Below, piece by piece: positions 34,320-43,617 of a DNA stretch of 64,000 nt. The stretch is from the NCBI RefSeq assembly GCF_001051235.1, contig NZ_CBTJ020000025.1:31701-95700 (forward strand). The letters run 5' to 3'. This stretch comes from Candidatus Competibacter denitrificans Run_A_D11 (GTDB lineage Bacteria > Pseudomonadota > Gammaproteobacteria > Competibacterales > Competibacteraceae). The position numbers were made by a program, and so were the translations under genes. Numbering within the stretch: the stretch's first letter is position 1; each line of letters opens with the position of its first letter. Below the pieces are notes generated by a model that did no database searches, was not told where the DNA came from, and worked only from the letters and a program-made list of their open reading frames with translations.

Positions 34320-36335
34320 ATGTTGTTGTCCTTTTTATTGATTTTATCCGTTGTGCTGCTCGCTGTCGGCGCTTATGGCATTGTCGCGCCACGGTACCCA
34401 GAAGGCAGCCACCGCGTTTACGCCACCACTTTGGTTATCTGTACCGTCTTTCTGTTGCTAACGGCCGGCTACCTGGCGGTTCGCCCGCAAGCCTTCTCGC
34501 TGACGCTTCCCTTCGGCCTACCGTGGTTGGGGATGCATTTCCGGTTGGATGCGCTATCGGCATTTTTCCTGGTCGTGGTCAATTTGGGCGGGGCGGTTGC
34601 CAGTCTGTTCGCGCTCGGCTATGGTCGGCACGAACGCGCACCAGAACGGGTGCTGCCGTTCTTCCCCGCTTTTTTAGCGGGTATGAATCTGGTGCTGCTG
34701 GCCGATGATGCCTTTTCCTTTCTGTTTGCTTGGGAGTTCATGTCACTCGGCTCCTGGGCGCTGGTGATGGCCCATCATCGTGATCCCGCCAACGCCCGTG
34801 CCGGCTATCTGTATCTAGTGATGGCCTGCTTCGGTACATTGGCTCTGCTACTGGCGTTCGGCCTGCTGGCCGGCCCTGACGGAGGCTATAATTTCGCCGC
34901 CATGCGCGGTAACCAGATGACGCCGGGTTTGTCGGCGCTGGTGCTCGCGCTCGCTCTGCTAGGAGCCGGTTCCAAGGCCGGCCTGGTGCCTTTGCACGTC
35001 TGGCTGCCGCTGGCCCATCCCGCCGCCCCCAGCCATGTTTCGGCGCTGATGAGCGGCGTGATGACCAAGGTCGCGGTCTATGGCTTCATCCGCATCGTCT
35101 TCGACTTGTTGGGCGAACCGGTGCTGTGGTGGTGGGGTGGGGTCGTGCTGGCCGTTGGCGGCATCACCGCCGTACTCGGTGTGCTGTATGCGCTGATGCA
35201 GCACGACCTCAAGCGCTTGCTGGCTTATCACACGGTGGAGAACATCGGTATTATCTTCATCGGTTTGGGGTTGGCTTTGGCGTTTCAAGCCAATTTGATG
35301 TACTTCAACGCAGCGCTGGCCCTAACCGCTGCCCTGTTTCATGTGCTTAACCACTCGGTATTTAAAAGTTTACTGTTTCTTGGTACGGGTGCAGTTTTAG
35401 CCGCGACCGGCGAGCGAGATATGGAGCGCCTGGGTGGTTTGATTCACCCCATGCCATGGACTGCGCTGGCTTTTCTGATCGGTTCGGCAGCCATCTCAGC
35501 ATTGCCGCCACTGAACGGTTTCGTGTCGGAATGGCTGACTTTTCAAGCGATTTTAATCAGCCCGGAATTACCGCAGTGGTTTCTCAAGTTTCTTGTGCCG
35601 GCGGTCGGTGCATTGTTGGCACTCTCCGCCGCATTGGCGGCTGCCTGTTTCGTTAAAGCCTTCGGGATCACCTTTTTGGGTCGCCCACGTTCGCCGGTCG
35701 CTGCACAGGCGCGCGAGACCGACCGCTATTCGTTGACAGCAATGTTTGTGTTGGCGGGGTTGTGCCTGGTGGCGGGAATTTTGCCGGGCCTGGTGATAGA
35801 CGGCTTGGCCCCGGTGGTCGGTTTGCTTAACGGTGGCGCCCGACTGGCCTCCCAACACAGCCAGCCCTGGTTGACCCTGGTGCCGGTAGGGCCGTTAAAG
35901 AGTTCCTATAACGGGTTGCTGTTGTTGCTGTTTATGGTGTTATCGGCCGCCGTTGCCGCCTGGTTGATTCATCGCTTCGCCTCCGATGCCACCCGGCGCG
36001 GCCCGGCTTGGGATTGTGGTTTTCCCGAAACCAGTCCGATGACTCAGTACACCGCCGGTAGCTTTGCCCAACCGATTCGCCGGGTCTTTGGCAGCATCGT
36101 GTTCCAGGCGCGTGAACGGATCACGATGCCGCCGCCGGGCGATCAAAAATCGGCGCGTTTGGAGGTGGAACTGCATGATCCGATCTGGGAGCGTCTCTAC
36201 GAGCCACTGGCGGGTGCTGTGGTGATGATTTCGACCCGTTTCAATTACTTGCAATACCTCACCATCCGCCACTATTTGAGTTTGGTGTTTGGGGCGTTGA
36301 TCTTGCTGCTGCTGGGGATGGTGCTATGGCGCTGA
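34320..36335 (+). CDS. hyfB: HyfB-like proton-translocating membrane subunit
   Basis: 671-aa antiporter-like subunit homologous to HyfB/HycC and NuoL/M/N, with about 14-16 transmembrane helices. Key charged residues typical of the proton path are visible: the helix-5 glutamate in FLFAWEFMSLGSWALV, the lysine in LGAGSKAGLVPLHVWLPLAHPAAPSHVSALMSG, and HDLKRLLAYHTVENIGII. A C-terminal extension beyond the antiporter core ends in a further helix, as in HyfB. It is the first gene of a hyfB-C-E-F-(insert)-G-I cluster and overlaps hyfC by 10 bases. The membrane arm should be anchored to the HyfG/HyfI module. No convincing -35/-10 could be placed in the 250 bases upstream. Confidence 0.9.
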   Translation: MLLSFLLILSVVLLAVGAYGIVAPRYPEGSHRVYATTLVICTVFLLLTAGYLAVRPQAFSLTLPFGLPWLGMHFRLDALSAFFLVVVNLGGAVASLFALGYGRHERAPERVLPFFPAFLAGMNLVLLADDAFSFLFAWEFMSLGSWALVMAHHRDPANARAGYLYLVMACFGTLALLLAFGLLAGPDGGYNFAAMRGNQMTPGLSALVLALALLGAGSKAGLVPLHVWLPLAHPAAPSHVSALMSGVMTKVAVYGFIRIVFDLLGEPVLWWWGGVVLAVGGITAVLGVLYALMQHDLKRLLAYHTVENIGIIFIGLGLALAFQANLMYFNAALALTAALFHVLNHSVFKSLLFLGTGAVLAATGERDMERLGGLIHPMPWTALAFLIGSAAISALPPLNGFVSEWLTFQAILISPELPQWFLKFLVPAVGALLALSAALAAACFVKAFGITFLGRPRSPVAAQARETDRYSLTAMFVLAGLCLVAGILPGLVIDGLAPVVGLLNGGARLASQHSQPWLTLVPVGPLKSSYNGLLLLLFMVLSAAVAAWLIHRFASDATRRGPAWDCGFPETSPMTQYTAGSFAQPIRRVFGSIVFQARERITMPPPGDQKSARLEVELHDPIWERLYEPLAGAVVMISTRFNYLQYLTIRHYLSLVFGALILLLLGMVLWR

Positions 36336-37279
36336 TCGACTATCTGGTGCAGGGCTACCAGATGGCCCTGGTCCTGCTGTTGGCGCCGCTATTGACCGGC
36401 TGGGTGCGTTGGGTCAAGGCACGGCTGCTGCGCCGACGCGGGCCATCGCTGCTGCAACCGTACCGCGATCTGGCCAAGCTGCTGCGCAAGGACGTGGTTT
36501 TGGCTGATTCCGCTTCTTGGCTGTTTCGGGTAGCGCCCTATCTGATCTTCGCCGCGTTGTGGGTAGCGGCCTCGCTGGTGCCGACTTTCGCCGGTGGCTT
36601 GCCGTTTAGTTGGACGGCGGATTTGATCGCCATTGTCGCGTTGCTCGGCACCGCGCGCTTTTTTCTGGCGCTGGCGGGGCTGGATGTCGGTACCAGCTTC
36701 GGTGGCATCGGTTCCAGCCGGGAAATGATGATCGCTTCCCTGGCTGAGCCGGCCATGTTGATGATGGTATTCACCCTCTCGTTGCTGGCGGGTACTACTG
36801 AACTGTCGGCGGTCGCTCACTTTATGATGACCGCCCACGTCGGCTTACGGATGTCGCTGGGTTTGGCCTTGATGGCCCTGGTGATCGTGGCGATTGCCGA
36901 GAATGCCCGTATTCCGGTGGATAATCCGGCCACTCATTTGGAATTGACCATGGTCCACGAAGCGATGGTGCTTGAATACTCCGGCCGCCATCTGGCGCTG
37001 ATCGAGTTGGGTTCGGCGCTTAAATTGGTACTGTATCTGTCGTTGCTGGGCTGTATTTTCGCGCCTTGGGGGATGGCGATGGCCGGCGCCGGGCTGAACG
37101 CTTATCTAATCGGCTTAGTCGCATACATCGCCAAACTGGCAGCAGGTGGGGTATTGCTGGCGCTGTTCGAGACCAGTATCGCCAAGATGCGGGTATTCCG
37201 GGTTGATCAATTCCTGGGCGCGGCGCTGATGCTGGGTTTGCTTGGCGCGCTGTTGCTGTTCGTATCACGGAGCTTGTGA
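36326..37279 (+). CDS. hyfC: HyfC-like (NuoH-type) membrane subunit
   Basis: 317-aa NuoH/HycD-family protein with about eight helices, the subunit that links the peripheral iron-sulfur module to the membrane arm. Family landmarks are LLQPYRDLAKLLRK near the start, the cytoplasmic acidic loop around GSSREMMIASLAEPAML, and NARIPVDNPATHLELTMVHEAMVLEYSGRHLA split over two helices. These acidic loops form the quinone/proton-coupling region in complex I. ATG lies inside the end of hyfB, and the stop overlaps the hyfE start (TGATG), so translation is coupled on both sides. Confidence 0.92.
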   Translation: MALIDYLVQGYQMALVLLLAPLLTGWVRWVKARLLRRRGPSLLQPYRDLAKLLRKDVVLADSASWLFRVAPYLIFAALWVAASLVPTFAGGLPFSWTADLIAIVALLGTARFFLALAGLDVGTSFGGIGSSREMMIASLAEPAMLMMVFTLSLLAGTTELSAVAHFMMTAHVGLRMSLGLALMALVIVAIAENARIPVDNPATHLELTMVHEAMVLEYSGRHLALIELGSALKLVLYLSLLGCIFAPWGMAMAGAGLNAYLIGLVAYIAKLAAGGVLLALFETSIAKMRVFRVDQFLGAALMLGLLGALLLFVSRSL

Positions 37280-37944
37280 TGCATAGTCTGGCGTTCGATA
37301 TCGCCCACGCGCTCGCCGGTAGCATGGTGGTGCTGAGCTTTTTACTGTTGTATCAGGATCGGGTCTACGCCCTGTTGAATGTATTCGCCCTGCACTCACT
37401 GGCGCTGGCGCTGGCGGTGGGTTGGCAAGCTTACCTGCAAGATGCCCACCATCTCTATGTAACCGCAGTCGTGGCACTGCTGTTCAAGGCGATAGCCATT
37501 CCGACGGCGTTGCATCGCATCGTCCGCCGACTGGATATCCACCGCACCCTGGAAGTGGTCGGTGGTGTCGGTCGGGATATGCTGGCCGGTGCGGCGTTGG
37601 TGGCGTTGGCGATCATGGTGATGTTGCCGGTGACGGAAGGCTCGAACGCGCTGGCGCGCCAGGATTTGGCATTTGCCTTGGCAGTGGTCTTGTTAGGCTT
37701 GCTGTTGATGGTGAACCGCCATAACGCGATTAGCCTGGTGATCGGTTTTATGTCACTGGAAAATGGCCTGGTGTTGGCTGCTGCCGGGGCATTGGGGATG
37801 CCGCTGGTGGTGGAAATCAGTGTCGCTTTCTCGGTGCTGATTGCATTAATTGTCATCGGTGTTTTCCTGTTCCGCATCCGGGAGCGCTTCGATAGCGTCG
37901 ATATGCAGGCGATGGATACGTTCCGGGAGGGGCGGCGCAAATGA
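37279..37944 (+). CDS. hyfE: HyfE-like small membrane subunit
   Basis: 221-aa hydrophobic protein with about six or seven helices. It resembles HyfE of hydrogenase 4, whose C-terminal half is related to NuoK (here LLMVNRHNAISLVIGFMSLENGLVLAAAG with the conserved glutamate). I start at the ATG that overlaps the hyfC stop by one base; a GTG just before it is an alternative. The stop overlaps hyfF by 4 bases (ATGA). It is part of the proton-pumping arm; no independent function is known. Confidence 0.85.
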   Translation: MHSLAFDIAHALAGSMVVLSFLLLYQDRVYALLNVFALHSLALALAVGWQAYLQDAHHLYVTAVVALLFKAIAIPTALHRIVRRLDIHRTLEVVGGVGRDMLAGAALVALAIMVMLPVTEGSNALARQDLAFALAVVLLGLLLMVNRHNAISLVIGFMSLENGLVLAAAGALGMPLVVEISVAFSVLIALIVIGVFLFRIRERFDSVDMQAMDTFREGRRK

Positions 37945-39392
37945 GTGCGTTAGGCGCTCTGGCGATGACATTGTTGTTGGTGGTTCCGGCTGGCGCCGGG
38001 CTGGGGCTGTTGCGGCCGGCTGATTATCGGCGTGGGGCGCGCCTGAGTATCGCCGCGACGCTGGTTAGCCTGCTTGCCGCAGTTACCCTGATCTGGGCGC
38101 GCCCTGAGACAAATCTGTATTTACAGGTGGATGATTTTAATATCTACCTGATCGTATTAAATAATTTCGTCAGTTTCACCACCAGTCTTTTCAGCGCCAC
38201 CTATATTGCCCACGAACTGGAAACCGGCAAGCTGACCCCCAATTATCTGCGCTTCTATCATGCGATGTACCAGGCCCTGGTGTTTGCCATGAATCTAGGG
38301 TTGCTCGCTAACAACATCGGCTTGCTGTGGGTAGCGGTCGAATTGGCGACGCTGGTGACGGTGCTGATGGTGGGCCTCTACCGGACTCCAGCTGCGTTGG
38401 AAGCCGCCTGGAAATATTTCATTCTGGGTAGCCTTGGCATCGCGCTGGCCTTATTCGGTACCATCCTGATTTATCTGGCGGCGCAGCCGGTGATGGGTCA
38501 GGGCTTGCCGGCCATGGCCTGGGATCGATTGTTGGTCCATGCCAGCAAATTCGATCCGGCCTTGCTCAATTTGGCTTTCGTATTCTTGTTGCTCGGTTAC
38601 GGAACCAAGGCCGGTCTGGTGCCCTTACATGCCTGGTTGCCCGATGCCCACGCCGAAGGCCCGACGCCGATTTCGGCGGTGCTGTCGGGTTTATTACTGA
38701 ATGTGGCGCTGTATGCGGTGCTGCGCTTCAAGATGTTGATGAGTGCCAATCCGTCAGCGCTGGCACCGGGGCCGCTGATGATCATGCTCGGCCTCCTGTC
38801 GTTGCTGTTCGCCGGGCTGATGCTCTACCGACGGGGTGATATCAAGCGGCTATTCGCCTACTCGTCCATCGAACATATGGGCATCATGAGCTTCGCGTTC
38901 GGCATGGGCGGGCCGCTGGCCAATTTCGCCGGTTTGCTGCACATGACCATGCACAGCCTGACCAAATCAGCGATTTTCTTCGCCGTCGGCCATATCTCCC
39001 AAGTCAAAGGCACTCAGCGCATATCGACGATTCGCGGATTGACCGCGACCCACCCGCTGCTGGGCTGGGGGTTGGTGGCGGGGGTGGTCGCCATTGCCGG
39101 AATGCCGCCGTTCGGGGTGTTTATGAGTGAATTTCTGGTGGTGAGTTCGACCTTTGCTCGCCAGCCGTGGTTGGCATTACCGCTGGTCATTGGTTTGCTG
39201 CTTGCCTTTGGTACCCTGCTATGGCGGTTGCACGGTCTGGCGTTCGGAGTCCCGGATAATGCGCCGGCTGTACCGATTAAAGCCAGTATTTGGCCGATGC
39301 TCATCCATTTGGGTTTAGTATTGCTGGCCGGTATCTGGCTGCCGGGACCCTTGGTGGTCTGGTTCCACCATGTCGCGGTTTTGTTGGGGTGA
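37941..39392 (+). CDS. hyfF: HyfF-like proton-translocating membrane subunit
   Basis: 483-aa antiporter-like subunit (NuoN/M family; HyfF in hydrogenase 4), about 14 helices. It shows the proton-path glutamate in LLWVAVELATLVTVLMVG, the lysine in GYGTKAGLVPLHAWLPDAHAEGP and the segment RRGDIKRLFAYSSIEHMGI. A second antiporter-like subunit beside HyfB implies more pumping sites than in the simpler Hyc complex. The operon is interrupted directly after this gene by an A+T-rich coding region that does not belong to the complex. hyfD and the ferredoxin-type hyfA and hyfH of E. coli hydrogenase 4 are not present. Confidence 0.9.
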   Translation: MSALGALAMTLLLVVPAGAGLGLLRPADYRRGARLSIAATLVSLLAAVTLIWARPETNLYLQVDDFNIYLIVLNNFVSFTTSLFSATYIAHELETGKLTPNYLRFYHAMYQALVFAMNLGLLANNIGLLWVAVELATLVTVLMVGLYRTPAALEAAWKYFILGSLGIALALFGTILIYLAAQPVMGQGLPAMAWDRLLVHASKFDPALLNLAFVFLLLGYGTKAGLVPLHAWLPDAHAEGPTPISAVLSGLLLNVALYAVLRFKMLMSANPSALAPGPLMIMLGLLSLLFAGLMLYRRGDIKRLFAYSSIEHMGIMSFAFGMGGPLANFAGLLHMTMHSLTKSAIFFAVGHISQVKGTQRISTIRGLTATHPLLGWGLVAGVVAIAGMPPFGVFMSEFLVVSSTFARQPWLALPLVIGLLLAFGTLLWRLHGLAFGVPDNAPAVPIKASIWPMLIHLGLVLLAGIWLPGPLVVWFHHVAVLLG

Positions 39393-39402
39393 GAGAGTTT
39401 TG

Positions 39403-40710
39403 ATGAACTTGGTAAAGAGCTTAGTGATTAAAAAAGTCTCGCTTTTATATTTTTTACTAGTGGTTGCACCGATTGCGTTCTATATTTCTATTGTTATTTA
39501 TTTTAGCGAAAATATTCCTTATTGGGATGATTACGATACTGTATTGGCTTATTTAAATCAGGCTGACTCTGCCAGGTATCAAGGACTATTTAATCAGCAT
39601 AATGAGCATAGAATTTTTTGGAATCGTTTAGTGGTTGAAGGATATTATTTTTTATTTGGTGAGATCAATTTTCGGCATTTAGTCTTTTTTGGGAATCTAG
39701 GTCTTTTGTTACTTGTTCTTTTTATTTTTAACTTATTTAAATCCCGATCAACTGAAATCGTTTTATTTATTCCAATTCTCTATTTGATTTTTCAGCCTCA
39801 AGGTTGGGAAAATATTACTTGGACTACAGGATCTTTACAAAATTATTATATACTTTTATTTGCTTTTCTGTCTTTCTATTTATGGGATAAGGGGAACTAT
39901 CTAGGCCGTATTGCTGCTGTGCTTTTTGGAGCATTAGCAGCTTATACTAGCGCAAATGGATTATTGGTATTATTTATAATATTTTTTTGGGAGGTAGCAC
40001 AAATCATTATTGATTATAAAAATCATACCAGTGGCTTTTTTCTTAGTCGATTAAAATTATTATCTTTTTTAGTAATTGCGATACTTTTCTTATGTTTCTT
40101 CTATTTGAAGGATTATACATCTCCTGATCCTCATCGCTCTTTTTTTAGAAATCTATCAAATTATGTTCTGTTTAGCCAATATATTTTAATGTTTCTTGGT
40201 TCATATATGGAACCCAGTAAACCACTCACTATTTTAGTTGGGTTACTACAATTGATTCTATTTTTTTATATTACTTATTTGAGGTATTACCAAAAAAATA
40301 TAGTAAACTATCTTTTATCTGTTTTTATTTTATTAACGGCCTTGTTGATAGCTATAGGAAGAGTAGATTTTGGCGTTGACCAAGCTCTTTCTTCTCGATA
40401 TAAAATTCTTTCCGTCCTTTTTCTTGTGTCTATGTATTGTGCGATTATAGAGATATGGCCAAGGTTTTTTTCAAGAAAACCGATTATATTTGCGCTAATA
40501 CTATTGTCGGTCTTGTTTAATATCGGCTCTCAAGTATTGGTCTTAAAAAATCTTGCTGAAAGAAAAAACACCTTGGAAGAAATCACAGGATGGTATCATA
40601 CAGGTAAAGGGTTAAATTATCCTAATCAAGAGAGAGCCAATATAATTATCAAGCGTTCTATAGAGAAAGGAACCTATATTCCTCCCAGTTTAACAGAAAA
40701 TAAATATTGA
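39403..40710 (+). CDS. A+T-rich multi-pass membrane protein (possible GT-C type) inserted in hyf
   Basis: 435-aa protein with about ten hydrophobic segments and a loop after the first helix reading IPYWDDYDTVLAYLNQ, then FNQHNEHRIFWNRLVVEGYYF. An acidic pair early in the first extracytoplasmic loop, as here (WDDYD), is reminiscent of GT-C glycosyltransferases and related polytopic sugar-transfer proteins, but I cannot name a family. By eye its G+C is about one third, against about 60% on both sides, and codons are strongly A/T-ending. It sits 10 bases after hyfF and its stop touches the hyfG start, so it is read in the same transcript. The composition shift extends about 90 bases into hyfG. 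I infer horizontal acquisition into the operon. Confidence 0.75.
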   Translation: MNLVKSLVIKKVSLLYFLLVVAPIAFYISIVIYFSENIPYWDDYDTVLAYLNQADSARYQGLFNQHNEHRIFWNRLVVEGYYFLFGEINFRHLVFFGNLGLLLLVLFIFNLFKSRSTEIVLFIPILYLIFQPQGWENITWTTGSLQNYYILLFAFLSFYLWDKGNYLGRIAAVLFGALAAYTSANGLLVLFIIFFWEVAQIIIDYKNHTSGFFLSRLKLLSFLVIAILFLCFFYLKDYTSPDPHRSFFRNLSNYVLFSQYILMFLGSYMEPSKPLTILVGLLQLILFFYITYLRYYQKNIVNYLLSVFILLTALLIAIGRVDFGVDQALSSRYKILSVLFLVSMYCAIIEIWPRFFSRKPIIFALILLSVLFNIGSQVLVLKNLAERKNTLEEITGWYHTGKGLNYPNQERANIIIKRSIEKGTYIPPSLTENKY

Positions 40711-42261
40711 ATGGATGCGCTCATGAATAATGCAAAAAACCAACATGCTTCTGGGATAAAAAATATTTTACAGCTTGGGCAGTCTTTTCCTAATCACCAC
40801 CCCTGGCCGCGTGCACTGATCACCTCGGAAATTTGGCATGAGCTAATTCAGGGACTAGCAAACGGAGCATGGACCCTACTGGGTTTATGGGGAGAACCCG
40901 GTGTCGTGCATCTGGCCGTATACGAAGAGGCCAGCGGCACCCTGAGTGTCGCCAGTTTGCCCTGTCCAGACGGGCGGTTTCCCTCAGTGGGTCGCCGCCA
41001 TCCACCCGCCCAGCGTCTGGAGCGCAGCATCACCGATTTGGTCGGTTTGCAAACGACCGATGCGTCCGATGGGCGGCCGTGGTTGGATCATGGTCGCTGG
41101 CCACTAGCGTATCCTCTTGGTACCGCTTCGATACCGCCACGCTCATTAGCCCCGTATCCGTTTTTGCCGGCCGAGGGGGAAAGTCTGCATCAGATTCCAG
41201 TAGGGCCAGTCCATGCCGGTATCATTGAACCCGGCCATTTTCGCTTTACGGCGAACGGCGAGGCGGTGGTGCGGTTAGAGGAACGGTTGGGCTATGTCCA
41301 CAAGGGTATTGAAGCCTTGTTGAACGGTATGCCCCTGGAACGGGCGGCACGATTGGTGAGCCGAGTTTCAGGCGATAGCACAGTTGCTTATGGTCTGGCC
41401 TTTGCGCGCGCTGCCGAGGCGGCAACCGAAACGGTCATTCCCGAACGCGCGCACTGGCTGCGGGCATTGATGGCGGAGCTGGAGCGACTGGCCAATCATT
41501 GCGGTGATATTGGCGCGATTTGCAACGATGCCGCGTTCGCGTTGATGCTCGCTCATTGTTCGGTGCTGCGCGAGCGGGTGTTGCGCACCAGCGCGACCTG
41601 TTTCGGCCATCGCTTGCTGATGGATTGCATCGTACCCGGTGGTGTTAGCGCCGATCTGTCACCGGACGGGATTCAGGCGATGCGTGAGCTGATCACCGAA
41701 TTTCGCCACCGCTTTCCGCCTTTAATTGATCTATACGACAACACGGCCTCGTTGCAGAATCGCACAGTCAGTACCGGTTTTGTCCGACCAGCCTTGATTA
41801 AACAATTCGGTTGCGGTGGTGTCATCGGCCGGGCCGGAGGTCGAGCCTTTGACGCTCGTCGTCAGCCTGGTTACCCGCCTTATGATCAGCTTGACTTTGA
41901 GTCACCGGTCTTGACCGACAGCGATGTGAATGCGCGGGTCTGGGTGCGCATTCGCGAGGTGGAGCAGAGCCTGACCCTGATCGAGCGGATTGTGCAGAAA
42001 TTGCCAACGGGGCCTATAAAGGCGGAGATTCAGCGACCCGGTGAGATCCGTGAGGGTATGGCGCTGGTCGAAGGGTTTCGTGGCGATGTGCTGGTCTGGC
42101 TGCGGCTGAACGCCGATGGCACGGTGGCGCGCTGCCATCCGCGTGATCCATCCTGGTTCCAGTGGCCATTGCTGGAAGCTGCTATCGAAAACAACATCGT
42201 GGCAGATTTTCCGCTCTGCAATAAATCGTTCAACTGCTCCTATTCGGGGCATGATCTCTAA
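40711..42261 (+). CDS. hyfG: HyfG-like large subunit lacking nickel-binding cysteines
   Basis: 516-aa protein. Residues about 30-160 are NuoC-like and 165-516 are NuoD/NiFe-hydrogenase-large-subunit-like (GPVHAGIIEPGHFRF, RLGYVHKGIEALL). In hydrogenases the proximal motif RxCGxC and distal DPCxxC bind NiFe(CN)2CO. Here the first reads RVSGDS (S220, S223) and the C-terminus NKSFNCSYSGHDL has no CxxC, with Ser and Gly at the expected cysteine places. It also lacks the cleavable C-terminal extension that NiFe maturation uses. It resembles a NuoCD-type quinone-site subunit more than a hydrogenase. The first 30 residues (MNNAKNQHASGIKNILQLG) are A+T-rich and seem to derive from the adjacent insertion. 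Confidence 0.85.
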   Translation: MDALMNNAKNQHASGIKNILQLGQSFPNHHPWPRALITSEIWHELIQGLANGAWTLLGLWGEPGVVHLAVYEEASGTLSVASLPCPDGRFPSVGRRHPPAQRLERSITDLVGLQTTDASDGRPWLDHGRWPLAYPLGTASIPPRSLAPYPFLPAEGESLHQIPVGPVHAGIIEPGHFRFTANGEAVVRLEERLGYVHKGIEALLNGMPLERAARLVSRVSGDSTVAYGLAFARAAEAATETVIPERAHWLRALMAELERLANHCGDIGAICNDAAFALMLAHCSVLRERVLRTSATCFGHRLLMDCIVPGGVSADLSPDGIQAMRELITEFRHRFPPLIDLYDNTASLQNRTVSTGFVRPALIKQFGCGGVIGRAGGRAFDARRQPGYPPYDQLDFESPVLTDSDVNARVWVRIREVEQSLTLIERIVQKLPTGPIKAEIQRPGEIREGMALVEGFRGDVLVWLRLNADGTVARCHPRDPSWFQWPLLEAAIENNIVADFPLCNKSFNCSYSGHDL

Positions 42262-42272
42262 ACTCCGCCACC

Positions 42273-42785
42273 ATGCGTAAGCTCTTGTTCCAAAATATGC
42301 TGCGATTGCCCTTAACGGTTGCCGCGCCACCGCCTTCCGCAGTAGCGCTGGCGGAATTGGCAGAAAAAGTGGATCAATCGGCACGACGACGGCTCGGTCG
42401 CAGTTTAGCGATACGTCAAGTGGACGCTGGCTCCTGCAATGGCTGTGAGCTGGAGATCCACGCCCTCAATAATCCGTTTTATGATCTTGAGCGCTTCGGC
42501 TTTCACTTCGTTGCTTCACCGCGCCATGCCGATGTTTTATTGGTGACCGGACCGGTTACCGCCAACATGCGGGAAGGGTTGGAACGAACTTATCGCGCGA
42601 CCCCGGACCCTAAATGGGTGGTGGCAGTTGGCGATTGTGGGCGGGATGGCGGGGTTTTCGCCGGTAGCTACGCTTGTGTGGGAGGTATCTCCGCCGTGAT
42701 CCCGGTTGATCTGCATATTCCGGGCTGTCCGCCGAACCCCATGCAATTGTTGGAAGGGTTGCTCGCACTGTTACAAGTTGCCTGA
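42273..42785 (+). CDS. hyfI: HyfI-like iron-sulfur subunit (NuoB family)
   Basis: 170-aa NuoB/HycG-type protein that should hold the terminal [4Fe-4S] cluster. The ligand cysteines are preserved: GSCNGCELEIHAL (two), VAVGDCGRDGG and HIPGCPPNPMQLLEGL. The cluster next to the active site is therefore intact although the partner HyfG has lost its nickel ligands. The N-terminal 45 residues are an extension before the core. It begins 11 bases after hyfG and ends 4 bases before nudC. The usual 8-iron ferredoxin partners are not encoded nearby, so the electron donor is unclear. Confidence 0.9.
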   Translation: MRKLLFQNMLRLPLTVAAPPPSAVALAELAEKVDQSARRRLGRSLAIRQVDAGSCNGCELEIHALNNPFYDLERFGFHFVASPRHADVLLVTGPVTANMREGLERTYRATPDPKWVVAVGDCGRDGGVFAGSYACVGGISAVIPVDLHIPGCPPNPMQLLEGLLALLQVA

Positions 42786-42789
42786 TCCC

Positions 42790-43617
42790 ATGTTGCTGTT
42801 GCCCAACGAGTTTCAGCCTGCCTTGCTGCCGGCAGCCAATGAGTCAGAGCCGATTCAGTGGTTCGTGTTCGCCGGTGGCAATCTGTTGGTGCGGCCCACT
42901 ACTGACGGAGTAGAGCTACCCGTCGCCGCGATCTGGCCGTTTGCCAAGCTGCCGACGATGCGCCGCCTCTACTTGGGGTTGTTGCATGGTCAACCCTGTC
43001 ATGCCGCCGAAGTAGAGCCGGGTACGCCACCGCCGGGGATGAAGTTTGAAAGTCTGCGCGCTTTATGGTCGCGTCTGGATGACGCGCGGCTGGGCGTGGC
43101 TGGCCATGCGGCGCAGTTGATCGAGTGGGATCGTACCCATCAATTCTGCGGTTGTTGTGGCGCCCCAACCCAGCGGCGAGCCGACGAGCGCGCCCGGCAT
43201 TGCGTCGCTTGTGGCTCGATGGCGTATCCCCGCCTGTCGCCTGTGGTGATGGTCCGTGTGGTGCGAGAGCGACAAATTCTGTTGGCGCGGGCAGCACGGT
43301 TTGCGCCCGGCGTCTACAGTGTCCTGGCGGGCTTTGTGGAAGCGGGTGAAACACTGGAGCAGACGATCTGCCGGGAAGTGTGGGAAGAGGTCAATATCCG
43401 GGTCGGCAATGTGCGCTATTTTGCCAGCCAATCCTGGCCATTTCCCCATTCGCTGATGATCGCTTTTACTGCCGATTACGCCGAGGGGGATTTGCGGGCG
43501 GATGGCCGGGAAATCATTGATGTCGGCTGGTTTTCACCCGATGCCTTACCCGGCTTACCCAGCCCGATGAGCATGGCATGGCGGTTGATTGAGGATTTTG
43601 TAGCGGGGAACCGATGA
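42790..43617 (+). CDS. nudC: NAD(H)/NADH pyrophosphatase (NudC, RNA deNADding)
   Basis: 275-aa Nudix hydrolase that cleaves NADH and NAD-capped RNA. A four-cysteine zinc ribbon is present (FCGCCGAPTQRRADE with HCVACGSMAYPR after it). The Nudix box is GFVEAGETLEQTICREVWEEV, written with its conserved Gly, Glu and REVWEE positions, and the NudC-specific SQSWPFPHSLM motif follows it. The ORF is open further 5', but the ATG at 42790 follows the hyfI stop by 4 bases and gives the normal N-terminus. The stop overlaps the HD-domain gene (ATGA). Confidence 0.93.
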   Translation: MLLLPNEFQPALLPAANESEPIQWFVFAGGNLLVRPTTDGVELPVAAIWPFAKLPTMRRLYLGLLHGQPCHAAEVEPGTPPPGMKFESLRALWSRLDDARLGVAGHAAQLIEWDRTHQFCGCCGAPTQRRADERARHCVACGSMAYPRLSPVVMVRVVRERQILLARAARFAPGVYSVLAGFVEAGETLEQTICREVWEEVNIRVGNVRYFASQSWPFPHSLMIAFTADYAEGDLRADGREIIDVGWFSPDALPGLPSPMSMAWRLIEDFVAGNR

